From Herbaspirillum sp. Sphag64 (GTDB taxonomy: Bacteria; Pseudomonadota; Gammaproteobacteria; Burkholderiales; Burkholderiaceae_D): a DNA stretch of 64,000 nucleotides. The stretch spans positions 1,066,319-1,130,318 of the forward strand of contig NZ_JACHYE010000001.1 of assembly GCF_014192645.1 (NCBI RefSeq). The letters run 5' to 3'. The translations under genes were made by a program, and so were the position numbers. The notes under the pieces are model-generated. The model was given only the letters and a program-made list of their open reading frames with translations, made no database searches and was not told the DNA's origin. Position 1 is the stretch's first letter, and each line of letters starts with the position of its first letter. Below, piece after piece: positions 7,669-16,915 of this stretch.

Positions 7669-8871
7669 ATGGAATTCAACCAGTTCGACGTCAACAAGCT
7701 GATGTATGTCACCAATCGCCCGGAAATTGTCTTTACCGAAGGCAACGGCATGTGGCTGACCGACCATACTGGCAAGCGCTATCTGGACTATCTACAGGGC
7801 TGGGCCGTGAATGTCCTCGGACACTCGCCACAATGCATTCAGGATGCCCTCACCACCCAGGTCAAGAAGGTCATCAATCCTTCCCCGGCTTTCTACAATG
7901 CGCCATCGATTGAGCTGGCCAATCTGCTGACCGCCAATTCGGTATTCGATCGCGTGTTTTTCGCCAACAGTGGCGGCGAGGCCAACGAAGGTGCCATCAA
8001 GCTGGCACGTAAATGGGGCAAACTCAACAAGAACAGCAAGGGCGAAAACCGCTTTGAAATCATTACCTTCAATCACAGCTTCCATGGTCGCACTATCGCC
8101 ACCATGTCTGCCAGTGGCAAGGATGGCTGGGACACCATGTTCGCACCTCAGGTACCGGGCTTCGTCAAGGCTGAGCTCAATGATCTCAATAGCGTCGAGC
8201 GCCTGATCACCGACAAGACTGTCGCCGTGATGCTGGAACCGGTGCAAGGTGAAGGCGGTGTGATTCCTGCCAGCCATGAGTTCATGCAAGGCCTGCGTCG
8301 CCTGACCAAGAATGCCAACCTGTTGCTGATTGTCGACGAAGTACAAAGCGGCGTTGGTCGTACCGGCGAATTGTTTGCCTATCAACTCTCCGGCATCGAG
8401 CCTGACATCATGACGCTGGCAAAGGGTATTGGCGGCGGCGTGCCACTGGCGGCACTGCTGGCGCGCGAAGAAATCGCCTGTTTTGAGCCAGGTGAACAAG
8501 GGGGTACCTACAACGGCAACCCATTAATGACCGCAGTTGGTGCTGCCATCATCAAGGAATTGCTCAAGCCAGGCTTCCTGCAGTCGGTGCGTGACAAAGG
8601 CGCACACCTGAGTGCGGGTTTGCTCAAGCTGTCAGAGAAGCACGGTTTTGAAGGCGAGCGCGGTGAAGGCTTGCTGCGCGCACTCAAGCTGGGTCGTGAT
8701 ATTGGCCCGCAAGTGGTGGAAGCAGCCCGAAATCTGGAACCGGTCGGCTTGCTGCTCAATTCACCGCGTCCGAACCTGTTGCGCTTCATGCCGGCACTCA
8801 ATGTCAGTATCGCTGAACTGGATCAGATGCTGGAGATGCTCGACGGCGTACTGGTCAAGCTGGGACACTAA
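7669..8871 (+). CDS. argD: acetylornithine aminotransferase (class III aminotransferase)
   Basis: A 400-residue PLP enzyme that makes N-acetylornithine from its semialdehyde with glutamate in arginine synthesis. Visible features are the [11 protein letters not shown] start region, [21 protein letters not shown], the FNHSFHGRT substrate loop, [14 protein letters not shown] with the cofactor Asp, and the Schiff-base lysine in [11 protein letters not shown] (Lys252). This form is the one usually labelled ArgD in Burkholderiales. Related class III enzymes act on ornithine or 4-aminobutyrate, so specificity is inferred. AGGAG precedes the ATG by seven bases. The upstream leader with arginine codons supports an arginine role. 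Confidence 0.85.
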   Translation: MEFNQFDVNKLMYVTNRPEIVFTEGNGMWLTDHTGKRYLDYLQGWAVNVLGHSPQCIQDALTTQVKKVINPSPAFYNAPSIELANLLTANSVFDRVFFANSGGEANEGAIKLARKWGKLNKNSKGENRFEIITFNHSFHGRTIATMSASGKDGWDTMFAPQVPGFVKAELNDLNSVERLITDKTVAVMLEPVQGEGGVIPASHEFMQGLRRLTKNANLLLIVDEVQSGVGRTGELFAYQLSGIEPDIMTLAKGIGGGVPLAALLAREEIACFEPGEQGGTYNGNPLMTAVGAAIIKELLKPGFLQSVRDKGAHLSAGLLKLSEKHGFEGERGEGLLRALKLGRDIGPQVVEAARNLEPVGLLLNSPRPNLLRFMPALNVSIAELDQMLEMLDGVLVKLGH

Positions 8872-8885
8872 GCGCAGCAACTGCG

Positions 8886-9407
8886 ATGGCGATTTGCTAC
8901 CTGTCTCCGGTTCAGCGCAACGCGCTGCTTGCCTGCTGCTTCGCTGCCTTGCTGGCAGCATGCAGCAGCCCCCCGATCGCGCCGCCGGATAGCACGCCGG
9001 TACAGCCGCCACAGTCTGATGTGGCGGCGGAGAAAGGCAGTGAAGTCGCCCTCTTTGCGATTGGCTTGATTGATACAGGTTATCGATTCGGCGGCAAAAA
9101 TCCGGAAGCTGGACTCGATTGCAGTGGCATGGTGACATATATCTACAGCCATGCCACAAACCTCCGGCTCACAGGCAGCGCGGCTGATCTAGCCCGCAAA
9201 GGACGACAGATCGACAGAGGTCGTTTGCGCGCCGGTGATTTGGTTTTTTTCAATACCCAGCATCGGCCGTTTTCTCATGTTGGCATTTATATCGGTGATG
9301 GTCGTTTCGTGCATGCACCAGCAACCAATGGCCGCGTCCATATCTCCCGCCTCGACAACCCCTACTTTGCGCCACGCTTTGAAATGGCGCGCACCTATCT
9401 GGACTGA
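8886..9407 (+). CDS. NlpC/P60 family lipoprotein, peptidoglycan endopeptidase
   Basis: A 173-residue envelope protein. A lipoprotein signal (ALLAAC, lipid-carrying Cys about residue 21) is followed by a Pro-rich linker and an NlpC/P60 cysteine peptidase domain. The catalytic Cys is in GLDCSGMVTYIY and the catalytic His is in SHVGIYIGDGRFVHAP. Such enzymes cut stem peptides or cross-links in the cell wall. The gene starts 14 bases after argD, with no clear ribosome site, so it may be read with argD. Its last 13 bases overlap the end of the convergent ankyrin gene. Confidence 0.88.
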   Translation: MAICYLSPVQRNALLACCFAALLAACSSPPIAPPDSTPVQPPQSDVAAEKGSEVALFAIGLIDTGYRFGGKNPEAGLDCSGMVTYIYSHATNLRLTGSAADLARKGRQIDRGRLRAGDLVFFNTQHRPFSHVGIYIGDGRFVHAPATNGRVHISRLDNPYFAPRFEMARTYLD

Positions 9408-10519
9408 GACCTTGCGCGCTCCTGCAGCAGCATTTCAAGTTGCTGACGAATTTCGGGAGGCGCTACGCCAAGCTCAGTCTCGCCATGCGCATTGACGACT
9501 CCGATATCAATATGCGAGGTGCTCAGCAATTCAGTGACAACGTCCAAATGCCCATATCTGGCTGCTTCCAGCAACGCAGTGCTGCCGCACATATCGCGGC
9601 AATTGATATCAGTCCGCTCATGCGCAAGCAGAAGTCGTATGGTATTGAGCTCACCACGCATAGCTGCCTGAATCAAAGGTACTCCACGATTGGGATCAAT
9701 CAATGGAAAAGCCAACAGCTGCTCAATCAATTGAGTATCACCAAGCTGCGCGACCCACACCAGCGCAGTATCACCGAACTCATCGACGCCGTTGATATCA
9801 GTCCGGGGATCTCGCAACAGCAGTTGGTAGATATTGAGCTGCTCATACAACAAGCTCTCCACCAGGGGCGTACCAGCGTTGACGTCAATTTCAGGACGCT
9901 GCAATAACTTCTCCACGACAGCGTGACAACCCTGTTCTACGGCGATGGACAGTGCAGACTTCGGCGAACCACGTCCATCGACAACACTGGCCAGATTGAT
10001 ATCGAGTCCGGCATGCGGCAACAGTAACTCCACGATATGGAGTTTATTCTCCTCGCAGGCCAACATTAACGCGGTAAGGCCTCGCGCATTAACGGTATTG
10101 ATCAATGCATTGTCCACGCTGTTCTCAAGGCAAAAACGCATGATCGATTCATTCTCGCCTTGGATGCAGTGCTGCAACCACTGTTTAGTTTTACTAATAG
10201 GATGGGCGAACCGGAAAACCCGCTGCACCTCCCCCCGATAGCGGGGGGGCAGCGCACCTGCCAGCTCGTACAAGTCAGGCAAATCCACGATGTATTTGAA
10301 AATTTCCCCGAGACAGTCACTCGGAAGTCTTAGTAATTCAGACGCCGTCATCCCCGCGTCCACAGCCAGAGTTGTGCCCGGTGGAGTCTCCGGAACATTG
10401 GCTACATGAACAATGTGTTGCGTAACAGGCTTAGTATTAGCCCTCCTGCTAGGGAGAGGTGCGGCAGGATCGGCGCGGTGAAGTGATACATCTGGCTGAA
10501 GTATAGAAAAATTGTCCAC
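9395..10519 (-). CDS. F-box and ankyrin-repeat protein, candidate secreted effector
   Basis: A 374-residue eukaryotic-like protein. After a 60-residue Pro/Ala-rich N-terminus without a classical signal peptide comes an F-box-like segment, LLRLPSDCLGEIFKYIVDLP followed by DLYELAGALPPRYRGEVQRV, at about residues 62-101. The F-box core LPxDxLxEIFxYI is kept. The rest is six to seven ankyrin repeats (GLTALMLACEENKLHIVELLL, DTALVWVAQLGDTQLIEQLL, STALLEAARYGHLDVVTELL and others, each ending in the DIN/DVN turn). In host-associated bacteria this domain order recruits SKP1-type ubiquitin ligases through the F-box and targets through ankyrins. GTG at 10519 has GGAGGG four bases upstream and is preferred to the GTG at 10531. 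Function is inferred from domains only. Confidence 0.8.
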   Translation of the reverse strand: MDNFSILQPDVSLHRADPAAPLPSRRANTKPVTQHIVHVANVPETPPGTTLAVDAGMTASELLRLPSDCLGEIFKYIVDLPDLYELAGALPPRYRGEVQRVFRFAHPISKTKQWLQHCIQGENESIMRFCLENSVDNALINTVNARGLTALMLACEENKLHIVELLLPHAGLDINLASVVDGRGSPKSALSIAVEQGCHAVVEKLLQRPEIDVNAGTPLVESLLYEQLNIYQLLLRDPRTDINGVDEFGDTALVWVAQLGDTQLIEQLLAFPLIDPNRGVPLIQAAMRGELNTIRLLLAHERTDINCRDMCGSTALLEAARYGHLDVVTELLSTSHIDIGVVNAHGETELGVAPPEIRQQLEMLLQERARSQSR

Positions 10520-10645
10520 TTTACCCTCCACAAAGAAGAGATTGATTTATTATCACGAGAACAATTAAAAAACGTTAAAAAATCAAACAAACCAAATCGT
10601 CGATGCTGGTGGGACATCTTTGCAGATAGGCCAGCCCCTATACAA

Positions 10646-10671
10646 ACGGCCAGCAAAAAGCCGGCCGTTTT
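10646..10671 (-). terminator. hairpin between ankyrin gene promoter region and hydrolase gene end
   Basis: ACGGCC (10646-10651) pairs with GGCCGT (10663-10668) around an A-rich loop. It follows the end of the dienelactone hydrolase gene on the minus strand. The U-tract is short in that direction. On the plus strand four T residues follow. Confidence 0.5.
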
Positions 10672-10737
10672 ATGTTGTCGCAAATCTCAGTAACTAATCA
10701 ATTAGCACGCAACGGAGCAGGTTTTCATCGCCCTGAA

Positions 10738-11508
10738 TCAAGCCAGTTGCACAGCAAAGAAATTCTTCAATGCCACAGCAGCACGCTCTGCCGTCTGTTG
10801 ATGGTAGTAATAACCTGGGTTGTTTGCCTCAGGATCGGTAAAGGAGTGGGCTGCCAGACCGTAGTTGACCAGTTGCCAGTCGATGCCAGCGGCACTGACT
10901 TCATCGATGAATGCATTGACCTGCTCACGGGGCACCGAAGGATCCAGCACGCCGTGCAATACCAGCACGGCGCCCTTGATATTCTTCGCATCTTGCGGTG
11001 TCGGCGTGTCGAGTGCGCCGTGCAGTGACGCAAATGCCTTCAGATCTGCACCCGAGCGCGCCAGTTCCAGCGCTGCCGTACCACCGAAGCAATAGCCATG
11101 CGCCGCAAGCTTGCCATTGAGCTTGACCTTGTCCTGCGACTTGAAGGCATCCAATGCTGCCTGCATGCGCTTGCGCAATTCAGCACGATTCTGCTTGAGG
11201 GGGATGATGGTCGCCAGTGCCTCATCTGGCGTAGCAGGACGCACGGTCTTCCCGTACACATCGGCGATAAACAAAGGTTGCGCCAAACCTGCTGTGGTCG
11301 TCACGACCTGCAAGGCCTTCTGGCTGATACCGAAGTAATTTGGTACAGCCAACACGCCGGCTGCAGGTGCAGTCACTGTTTTATTGAACAGCAACACGCT
11401 TTCATATTCGACGCCGTCAAGGTGATGGGCGATGAGCTCGATACCCAGGTCAGCAGCGGCAATACCGGCAATTTTTGCAATGGGTGCGGGATCAAAATGG
11501 TGAGACAT
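10738..11508 (-). CDS. dienelactone hydrolase family protein
   Basis: A 256-residue alpha/beta hydrolase. The nucleophile elbow is HGYCFGGTAALEL, with Cys in the nucleophile position as in carboxymethylenebutenolidase, and the acid and His fall in VLHGVLDPSVP and GLAAHSFTDPEANNPGYYYH. The ATG at 11508 (MSHHFDP) has AGGAG nine bases upstream and is preferred to the longer frame at 11532. Many members are not chloroaromatic enzymes, so the substrate is open. It is divergent from the MerR-type gene with a 162-base shared regulatory region. Confidence 0.87.
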   Translation of the reverse strand: MSHHFDPAPIAKIAGIAAADLGIELIAHHLDGVEYESVLLFNKTVTAPAAGVLAVPNYFGISQKALQVVTTTAGLAQPLFIADVYGKTVRPATPDEALATIIPLKQNRAELRKRMQAALDAFKSQDKVKLNGKLAAHGYCFGGTAALELARSGADLKAFASLHGALDTPTPQDAKNIKGAVLVLHGVLDPSVPREQVNAFIDEVSAAGIDWQLVNYGLAAHSFTDPEANNPGYYYHQQTAERAAVALKNFFAVQLA

Positions 11509-11631
11509 GCGGTGTTCTCCTGAACAAAACAAAAGTGGCTAAATTGCGAGAGCCGCTATCTTTGCACAGCTGAAAAAAGTTTGCTGGCGAGCGCCTGAAA
11601 TGAAAAAAACACCAGAAGTGCATAATCACCC

Positions 11632-11662
11632 TTGACTTAGAGCGCACTCAAACTTCTAGACT
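11632..11662 (+). promoter_or_regulatory. MerR-type promoter with 19-base spacer
   Basis: TTGACT (11632-11637) and TAGACT (11657-11662) are 19 bases apart, the elongated spacing that MerR-family activators correct by untwisting DNA. The spacer contains the imperfect dyad GAGCGCACTC. The predicted start is about two bases before the ATG at 11671, so the message would be nearly leaderless. Confidence 0.7.
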
Positions 11663-11670
11663 CCGTTCCT

Positions 11671-12168
11671 ATGACCACTTCCCTGAGTATCCAGCAAGCC
11701 GCCGCCGTCACTGGCCTATCAGTGCATACCTTGCGTTATTACGAGCGCATCGGTCTGCTCGATCCGATCCGACGCGAAGACAATAGTCATCGCCGTTTCC
11801 GGGAGGAAGATCTGCGCTGGATCGATTTTCTGCGCAAATTGAAGTCGACCGGCTTACCGATTCGGGACATGCTGCATTACGCCGAACTGCGACGCCTTGG
11901 CAATACCAGGGATAGTGTGTCAGCACGCAAAGCCATGCTGCAACAGCATACGCTGGCCGTGCAACAGACGCTCATCGAGTTGCAAAGCAACCTCACCGTT
12001 CTGCATCAAAAGATTGCGATGTATGACGCTTTGGAAGCCACCATTGCGCAGGGCGTTCCACCCCAATCCACGGAGGATGTTTTTCATGAATACACTCAGC
12101 ACAGCGACACTGCAACAACTGCCAATCAAGGCAGCAACTCAGGTCGGCACTCGCCAACTCGGCGCTGA
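11671..12168 (+). CDS. MerR-family transcriptional regulator
   Basis: A 165-residue regulator. The winged-helix start [25 protein letters not shown] (shown as motif; the HTH spans about residues 6-30) is followed by a long dimerisation coiled coil ([16 protein letters not shown]) and a polar tail. No Cys-rich metal-binding loop is present, so it belongs to the organic-stress or drug-sensing side of the family rather than metal sensing. There is no ribosome site. Its last 83 bases overlap the aldo/keto reductase gene in another frame, implying coupled expression. The 19-base-spaced promoter upstream suggests autoregulation and control of the reductase. Confidence 0.9.
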   Translation: MTTSLSIQQAAAVTGLSVHTLRYYERIGLLDPIRREDNSHRRFREEDLRWIDFLRKLKSTGLPIRDMLHYAELRRLGNTRDSVSARKAMLQQHTLAVQQTLIELQSNLTVLHQKIAMYDALEATIAQGVPPQSTEDVFHEYTQHSDTATTANQGSNSGRHSPTRR

Positions 12169-13132
12169 CGGCCCGCACGTCTCAGCCATTGGTCTGGGCT
12201 GCATGGGCATGAGCGACTTCTATGCCAATCGGGATGATGCCGAATCCATAGCCACCATTCATCGCGCACTGGAGCTTGGTATCAATCTGCTCGACACTGC
12301 CGACATGTATGGCCCCTACACCAACGAGGAACTACTAGCCAAGGCAATTCGTGGCAAGCGCGATCAAGTCTTCATTGCCACCAAGTTTGGAATTGTTCGC
12401 GACCCAGCCAATCCAGCGGCACGCGGCGTGAACGGCAAGCCTGACTATATCCGGCAATCAGTAGAAGGCAGCCTGAAACGGCTCGGTATCGATACCATCG
12501 ACTTGTATTACCAGCATCGCATTGATCCCACCACTCCGATCGAAGAAACCGTCGGCGCGCTCGCGGAGCTGGTCAAGGCCGGCAAGGTCCGTTACATCGG
12601 CTTGTCCGAGGCATCTTCGGGCACCCTGGAGCGCGCCAGCAAGGTCCACAAGATTACGGCATTGCAAAGCGAATACTCCTTGTGGACGCGCGACCCGGAG
12701 CAGGATGTATTGGCCACCTGTGCGCGTCTGGGAATCGGCTTCGTCCCATACAGCCCGCTTGGACGAGGTTTTTTGACTGGTGCTATCACCCGTCCAGAAC
12801 AATTTGCAGCAGATGACTATCGTCGTCACAGCCCACGTTTTCAAGGTGAAAACTTTGACAAAAATCGGCAGTTAGTCCACCAGGTCAAAGCGCTGGCACA
12901 GCGTTACGCCTGCTCACCATCGCAACTCGCCCTGGCCTGGGTGCTGGCACAAGGCGAGTATATCGTCCCGATTCCCGGCACCAAACGCAGGGTGTATCTG
13001 GAAGAAAATACCGGTGCGCTGGCCGTCACCTTGTCGGCAGCTGATCTCACCGAACTGAACCAACTGTTCCCGCTCGGTGCCGCCGCCGGACTGCGCTATC
13101 CGGAAGAGGCGATGCGCACATTGAACGGATGA
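12086..13132 (+). CDS. aldo/keto reductase
   Basis: A 348-residue NADPH-dependent (beta/alpha)8 oxidoreductase. The N-terminal [19 protein letters not shown] is typical of the YajO/AKR13-like group. The catalytic tetrad is seen as Asp and Tyr in [15 protein letters not shown], Lys in FIATKFG and His in YYQHRIDP. The cofactor region is [13 protein letters not shown] near the C-terminus. The ATG at 12086 has GGAGG ten bases upstream and is preferred to the long frame from 11897. It overlaps the MerR-family gene and is probably its target. The natural substrate is unknown, likely a reactive aldehyde. Confidence 0.9.
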   Translation: MNTLSTATLQQLPIKAATQVGTRQLGADGPHVSAIGLGCMGMSDFYANRDDAESIATIHRALELGINLLDTADMYGPYTNEELLAKAIRGKRDQVFIATKFGIVRDPANPAARGVNGKPDYIRQSVEGSLKRLGIDTIDLYYQHRIDPTTPIEETVGALAELVKAGKVRYIGLSEASSGTLERASKVHKITALQSEYSLWTRDPEQDVLATCARLGIGFVPYSPLGRGFLTGAITRPEQFAADDYRRHSPRFQGENFDKNRQLVHQVKALAQRYACSPSQLALAWVLAQGEYIVPIPGTKRRVYLEENTGALAVTLSAADLTELNQLFPLGAAAGLRYPEEAMRTLNG

Positions 13133-13170
13133 TCTTGCTGCATTAGTAGCCTCAGGCAGCGTCAATGAAA

Positions 13171-13200
13171 AACGGCTGGCATCTAGCGATGTCAGCCGTT
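13171..13200. terminator. bidirectional terminator between aldo/keto reductase and lpdA
   Basis: AACGGCTG (13171-13178) pairs with CAGCCGTT (13193-13200), extended inward by CATC/GATG and a G-T pair. On the minus strand it is followed by a T-run, so it suits lpdA best, and it also serves the reductase gene. Confidence 0.75.
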
Positions 13201-13239
13201 TGATTTGCCATTCAGGCGTCAGTCTATCGATTGAAAGAC

Positions 13240-15018
13240 TTATTTCTTGCGTGCAGGAGGCAAGTCCGTGCAAACGCCCTCAAACACTTCTGCCGCCATC
13301 CCAATCGATTCACCCAGGGTCGGATGCGGATGGATGGTCTTGCCGATATCGACGGCATCTGCGCCCATTTCGATCGCCAGCGCGATTTCACCAATCATGT
13401 CACCCGCATGGGTGCCAACGATACCGCCACCGACGATACGATGCGTCTCAGCATCGAACAGCAGCTTGGTAAAACCTTCCGAGCGGGCATTGGCAACCGC
13501 ACGGCCAGAAGCTGCCCAAGGGAAGTGGCCCTTCTCCAGCTTGATACCCTTGGCCTTGGCCTCATCTTCGGTCAGACCAACCCATGCCACTTCCGGATCG
13601 GTGTAAGCCACCGAAGGAATCACGCTGGCATCAAAGTGGCTCTTCTGACCTGCAGCTGCTTCAGCTGCCACATGCGCTTCGTGCACGGCCTTGTGCGCCA
13701 GCATCGGTTGCCCGACCAGGTCACCGATCGCAAAGATATGCGGCACATTGGTGCGCATCTGGCTGTCGACAGGAATAAAGCCGCGATCCGTCACGGTCAC
13801 GCCCGCCTTGTCAGCAGCAATCTTCTTGCCGTTCGGGCTACGTCCGACCGCCACCAGCACCAGATCATAGAGTTGCGGATCCGGCGCCTTACCACCCGCT
13901 TCAGCAGATTCGAAACTGACCTTGATACCTTCCGGCAGCGCTTCCACTGCTACGGTCTTGGTCTTCAACATGATGTTGTCGAAGCGTTTCTCGTTGAACT
14001 TTTGCCACACTTTCACCATGTCACGGTCTGCGCCCTGCATCAGACCATCCATCATTTCAACCACGTCAATGCGGGCACCGAGGGTCGAATAGACGGTCGC
14101 CATTTCCAGACCAATGATGCCGCCACCAATGACCAGCATGCGCTTGGGCACCTGACGCAATTGCAGCGCGCCAGTGGAGTCAACGATACGCGGATCTTGC
14201 GGCACGAACGGCAGGTTTACCACTGACGAACCAGCTGCGATGATGGCTTGCTTGAACTTGATCGTTTTCTTGCTACCGTCAGCGGCAGTGACTTCGATAT
14301 GGTTGCTACCGACAAACTGGCCGACACCTTGCACCACGTTGACCTTACGTGCCTTGGCCATCCCGGACAGACCTGTGGTCATGGTACCGATGACTTTTTC
14401 CTTGTAGGCGCGCAGCTTGTCGATATCGATCTCCGGCTTGCCGAAGGTGACACCGTGGTGCGACATGGACGCAGCTTCATCAATCACGGCGGCTACGTGC
14501 AACAAGGCCTTGGAAGGAATGCAACCAACGTTCAGGCAAACCCCACCCAATGTCGAATAGCGCTCAACCAGCACCGTGTTCAGGCCGAGATCCGCCGCAC
14601 GGAAAGCCGCTGAATAACCGCCAGGGCCAGCGCCCAGCACCATCATGTCGCACTCGACATCGGCATTACCGCCAAAGCTGGCAGCAACAGGTGCTACCAC
14701 TGGTGCGGCGGCAGGAGCCGGCGTTGCTACCGCCGCTGCAGGTGCAGGCGCTGACGCCGGAACAGGAACAGCAGCACCAGCCGCAGCTTCGACCAGCAAC
14801 ACCACCGAACCTTCAGCAACCTTGTCGCCAACCTTGATCTTCAATTCCTTGACCACACCCGCCGTGCTGGAGGGGATCTCCATACTGGCCTTGTCGGATT
14901 CGACGGTGATCAGCGATTGATCGACCACGATGGTATCGCCGACCTTGACCAGCAATTCAATCACTTCTACTTCTTTGAAGTCACCAATATCGGGGACTTT
15001 GACTTCGACGAGACTCAT
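13240..15018 (-). CDS. lpdA: dihydrolipoyl dehydrogenase (E3) with N-terminal lipoyl domain
   Basis: The E3 subunit of pyruvate dehydrogenase, which reoxidises dihydrolipoamide with NAD. At 592 residues it is longer than a plain E3 because residues 1-75 are a biotinyl/lipoyl domain (lipoyl lysine Lys43 in [10 protein letters not shown]), followed by an Ala/Pro linker. The flavoprotein part has [17 protein letters not shown], the redox disulfide [13 protein letters not shown] and the C-terminal HPHPTLGE. This fused form is common in Burkholderiales pdh operons. It is the last gene of aceE-aceF-lpdA on the minus strand. Confidence 0.95.
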   Translation of the reverse strand: MSLVEVKVPDIGDFKEVEVIELLVKVGDTIVVDQSLITVESDKASMEIPSSTAGVVKELKIKVGDKVAEGSVVLLVEAAAGAAVPVPASAPAPAAAVATPAPAAAPVVAPVAASFGGNADVECDMMVLGAGPGGYSAAFRAADLGLNTVLVERYSTLGGVCLNVGCIPSKALLHVAAVIDEAASMSHHGVTFGKPEIDIDKLRAYKEKVIGTMTTGLSGMAKARKVNVVQGVGQFVGSNHIEVTAADGSKKTIKFKQAIIAAGSSVVNLPFVPQDPRIVDSTGALQLRQVPKRMLVIGGGIIGLEMATVYSTLGARIDVVEMMDGLMQGADRDMVKVWQKFNEKRFDNIMLKTKTVAVEALPEGIKVSFESAEAGGKAPDPQLYDLVLVAVGRSPNGKKIAADKAGVTVTDRGFIPVDSQMRTNVPHIFAIGDLVGQPMLAHKAVHEAHVAAEAAAGQKSHFDASVIPSVAYTDPEVAWVGLTEDEAKAKGIKLEKGHFPWAASGRAVANARSEGFTKLLFDAETHRIVGGGIVGTHAGDMIGEIALAIEMGADAVDIGKTIHPHPTLGESIGMAAEVFEGVCTDLPPARKK

Positions 15019-15068
15019 GTCTTGACTCCGTTATATTCGTTGTTCGCTCATGCCTGTAAAGGACGTTG

Positions 15069-15092
15069 CCGCCGTGGCATAGACCACGGCGG
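15069..15092 (-). other. intergenic hairpin between aceF and lpdA
   Basis: CCGCCGTGG (15069-15077) and CCACGGCGG (15084-15092) form a perfect nine-base stem with a six-base loop and no T-run. It is more likely an mRNA processing or stability element than a terminator. Confidence 0.6.
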
Positions 15093-15101
15093 AATGCAGC
15101 A

Positions 15102-16766
15102 TTACAGCAAGGTCTTGCGCAAGTCGCCCAGTACTTCAGCCAGATAGGCCGAGAAGCGGGCACCCATCGCACCGTCGACGACGCGATGATCGTAAGACAG
15201 CGAAGTTGGCAGGATCAGACGCGGTGCAAACTGCTTGCCATCCCAGACCGGTTTGATGGCCGACTTGGACAGACCCAGAATGGCCACTTCCGGCGCATTG
15301 ATGATCGGGGTGAAGGCGGTGCCGCCAATACCGCCCAGCGAGGAAATGGTGAATGTTGCACCTTGCATGTCGGCAGGCTTGAGCTTGCCGTCACGCGCCT
15401 GCGCCGACAGCTCACCCATTTCTGTCGCGATCTGGCCAATGCTCTTCTGGTCAGCATTCTTGATCACCGGAACCACCAGACCATTCGGCGTATCGGCTGC
15501 GAAACCGATATTGTAGTAATGCTTGAGGATCAGGTTTTCGCCATTGGCATCCAGCGAGGAATTGAAGGCGGGGAATTTCTTCAGCGCTGCAACGCTGGCC
15601 TTGATCACAAACGCCAGCATGGTCAGCTTGACCGGCGACTTGGCCTTGGCGTAGGCGTCGTTGGACGTCTTGCGGAATTCTTCCAGCTCGGTCACGTCTG
15701 CTTCGTCAAATTGCGTGACGTGTGGGATCATGACCCAGTTACGGTGCAAGTTTGGACCGCTGATCTTCTTGATGCGCGACAGCGGCAGCAATTCGGTGCT
15801 ACCGAACTTGCTGAAGTCCAACGATGGCCATGGCAACAGATCCAGGCCTACACCGCTGCCATTCTTGGCTGGTGCGGCGGCTGCGGTACCTGCACCGCCG
15901 GCCAGCGCTGCCTTGACGAAATTCTGCACGTCTTGCTGCACGATACGGCCCTTGGGACCCGTACCGGCGACACGGGTGAGATCCACACCGAGTTCGCGGG
16001 CAAATTTACGTACCGATGGCGACGCATGCGACTTCTTGCCGGCGCCTGGTGTCACTGCGGCCACTGCCATGGCTGGCGCCACAGCTGCTGCGGCAACCGG
16101 TGCTGCTGGTGCTGGAGCCGCTGCTGGAGTTGGGGCTGGAGCCGCTGCTACCGGAGCTGGCGCGGCTGCACCACCAGTCGCTTCAATCACGGCGACCAGC
16201 GAGCCCTTGGCAACCTTGTCACCGAGCTTGACCTTGAGTTCCTTGATCACGCCGGCGTGGCTGGAAGGAATTTCCATGCTGGCCTTGTCGGATTCGACGG
16301 TCAGCAGCGATTGCTCAACCTTGACGGTATCCCCCACCTTGACCAGCAGTTCGATCACTTCGACTTCGGCAAAATCGCCGATATCAGGTACCAGAATATC
16401 CTGCACGCCACCGGCCACTGCTGGCGCTGCTGGTGCAGGCGCTGGTGCAGGCGCTGGTGCAGCGACACTGGCTGCAACAGGTGCAACCACTGCAGCGGCT
16501 GGCGCTGGAGCAGCGGCAACAGCGCCGCCTTCGGCATCCACGACGACCACGACCGAGCCTTCAGCAACCTTGTCGCCCAGCTTGATCTTGATTTCCTTGA
16601 CCACACCAGCGTGGCTGGAAGGAATTTCCATGCTGGCCTTGTCGGATTCGACGGTCAGCAATGATTGTTCGACCTTGATGGTATCGCCCACCTTGACCAG
16701 AATTTCAATGACTTCAACTTCCTTGAAATCGCCAATGTCCGGTACTTTTACTTCGATTTGACTCAT
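15102..16766 (-). CDS. aceF: dihydrolipoyl acetyltransferase (E2) of pyruvate dehydrogenase
   Basis: Core E2 subunit that transfers acetyl groups from lipoate to CoA. The 554-residue protein has two lipoyl domains, each with [15 protein letters not shown] (first lysine Lys43, second near 160), separated by Ala/Pro-rich swinging linkers. It then has a subunit-binding domain (SPSVRKFARELGVDLTRV) and the catalytic domain ending SYDHRVVDGAMGARF with the active His and Asp. The ATG at 16766 (MSQIEVKVP) with GGAG upstream replaces the longer open frame from 16835. It lies between aceE and lpdA on the same strand. Confidence 0.95.
   Translation of the reverse strand: MSQIEVKVPDIGDFKEVEVIEILVKVGDTIKVEQSLLTVESDKASMEIPSSHAGVVKEIKIKLGDKVAEGSVVVVVDAEGGAVAAAPAPAAAVVAPVAASVAAPAPAPAPAPAAPAVAGGVQDILVPDIGDFAEVEVIELLVKVGDTVKVEQSLLTVESDKASMEIPSSHAGVIKELKVKLGDKVAKGSLVAVIEATGGAAAPAPVAAAPAPTPAAAPAPAAPVAAAAVAPAMAVAAVTPGAGKKSHASPSVRKFARELGVDLTRVAGTGPKGRIVQQDVQNFVKAALAGGAGTAAAAPAKNGSGVGLDLLPWPSLDFSKFGSTELLPLSRIKKISGPNLHRNWVMIPHVTQFDEADVTELEEFRKTSNDAYAKAKSPVKLTMLAFVIKASVAALKKFPAFNSSLDANGENLILKHYYNIGFAADTPNGLVVPVIKNADQKSIGQIATEMGELSAQARDGKLKPADMQGATFTISSLGGIGGTAFTPIINAPEVAILGLSKSAIKPVWDGKQFAPRLILPTSLSYDHRVVDGAMGARFSAYLAEVLGDLRKTLL
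16255..16660. repeat. 52-base perfect direct repeat inside aceF lipoyl domains
   Basis: The 52 bases at 16255-16306 recur identically at 16609-16660. They encode the lipoyl-lysine hairpin of the second and first lipoyl domains. The copies lie 354 bases apart in the same frame, so recombination between them would delete one lipoyl domain without a frameshift. Confidence 0.85.
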
Positions 16767-16843
16767 CTCTTGCGCTCCGTTTGTTCTGGCTCCGGTCCGA
16801 TACTGGGAAATTGATCGACCGGTGCTTGTGTCCACTCATGTTG

Positions 16844-16884
16844 AAGGCGGCTTGCCGACAAAGTATGTCACGACAAGCCGCCTT
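16844..16884 (-). other. intergenic hairpin between aceE and aceF
   Basis: AAGGCGGCTTG (16844-16854) and CAAGCCGCCTT (16874-16884) form a perfect 11-base stem without a T-run. With the similar hairpin before lpdA it suggests segmental processing of the pdh transcript. Confidence 0.6.
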
Positions 16885-16915
16885 GCTGATGATGCAAGTT
16901 CAGCGTAACCCTTAA

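Noticed and set aside
16384..16520. Repetitive Ala/Pro codon tracts in aceF, which look like short direct repeats
   Set aside because: They are the flexible linkers between lipoyl domains, not a CRISPR array or mobile repeat. No spacer structure is present.
15066..16664. 532-residue open frame opposite aceF
   Set aside because: It is a low-complexity shadow of the Ala/Pro-rich aceF frame, rich in Cys, Trp and Arg, with no start signal.
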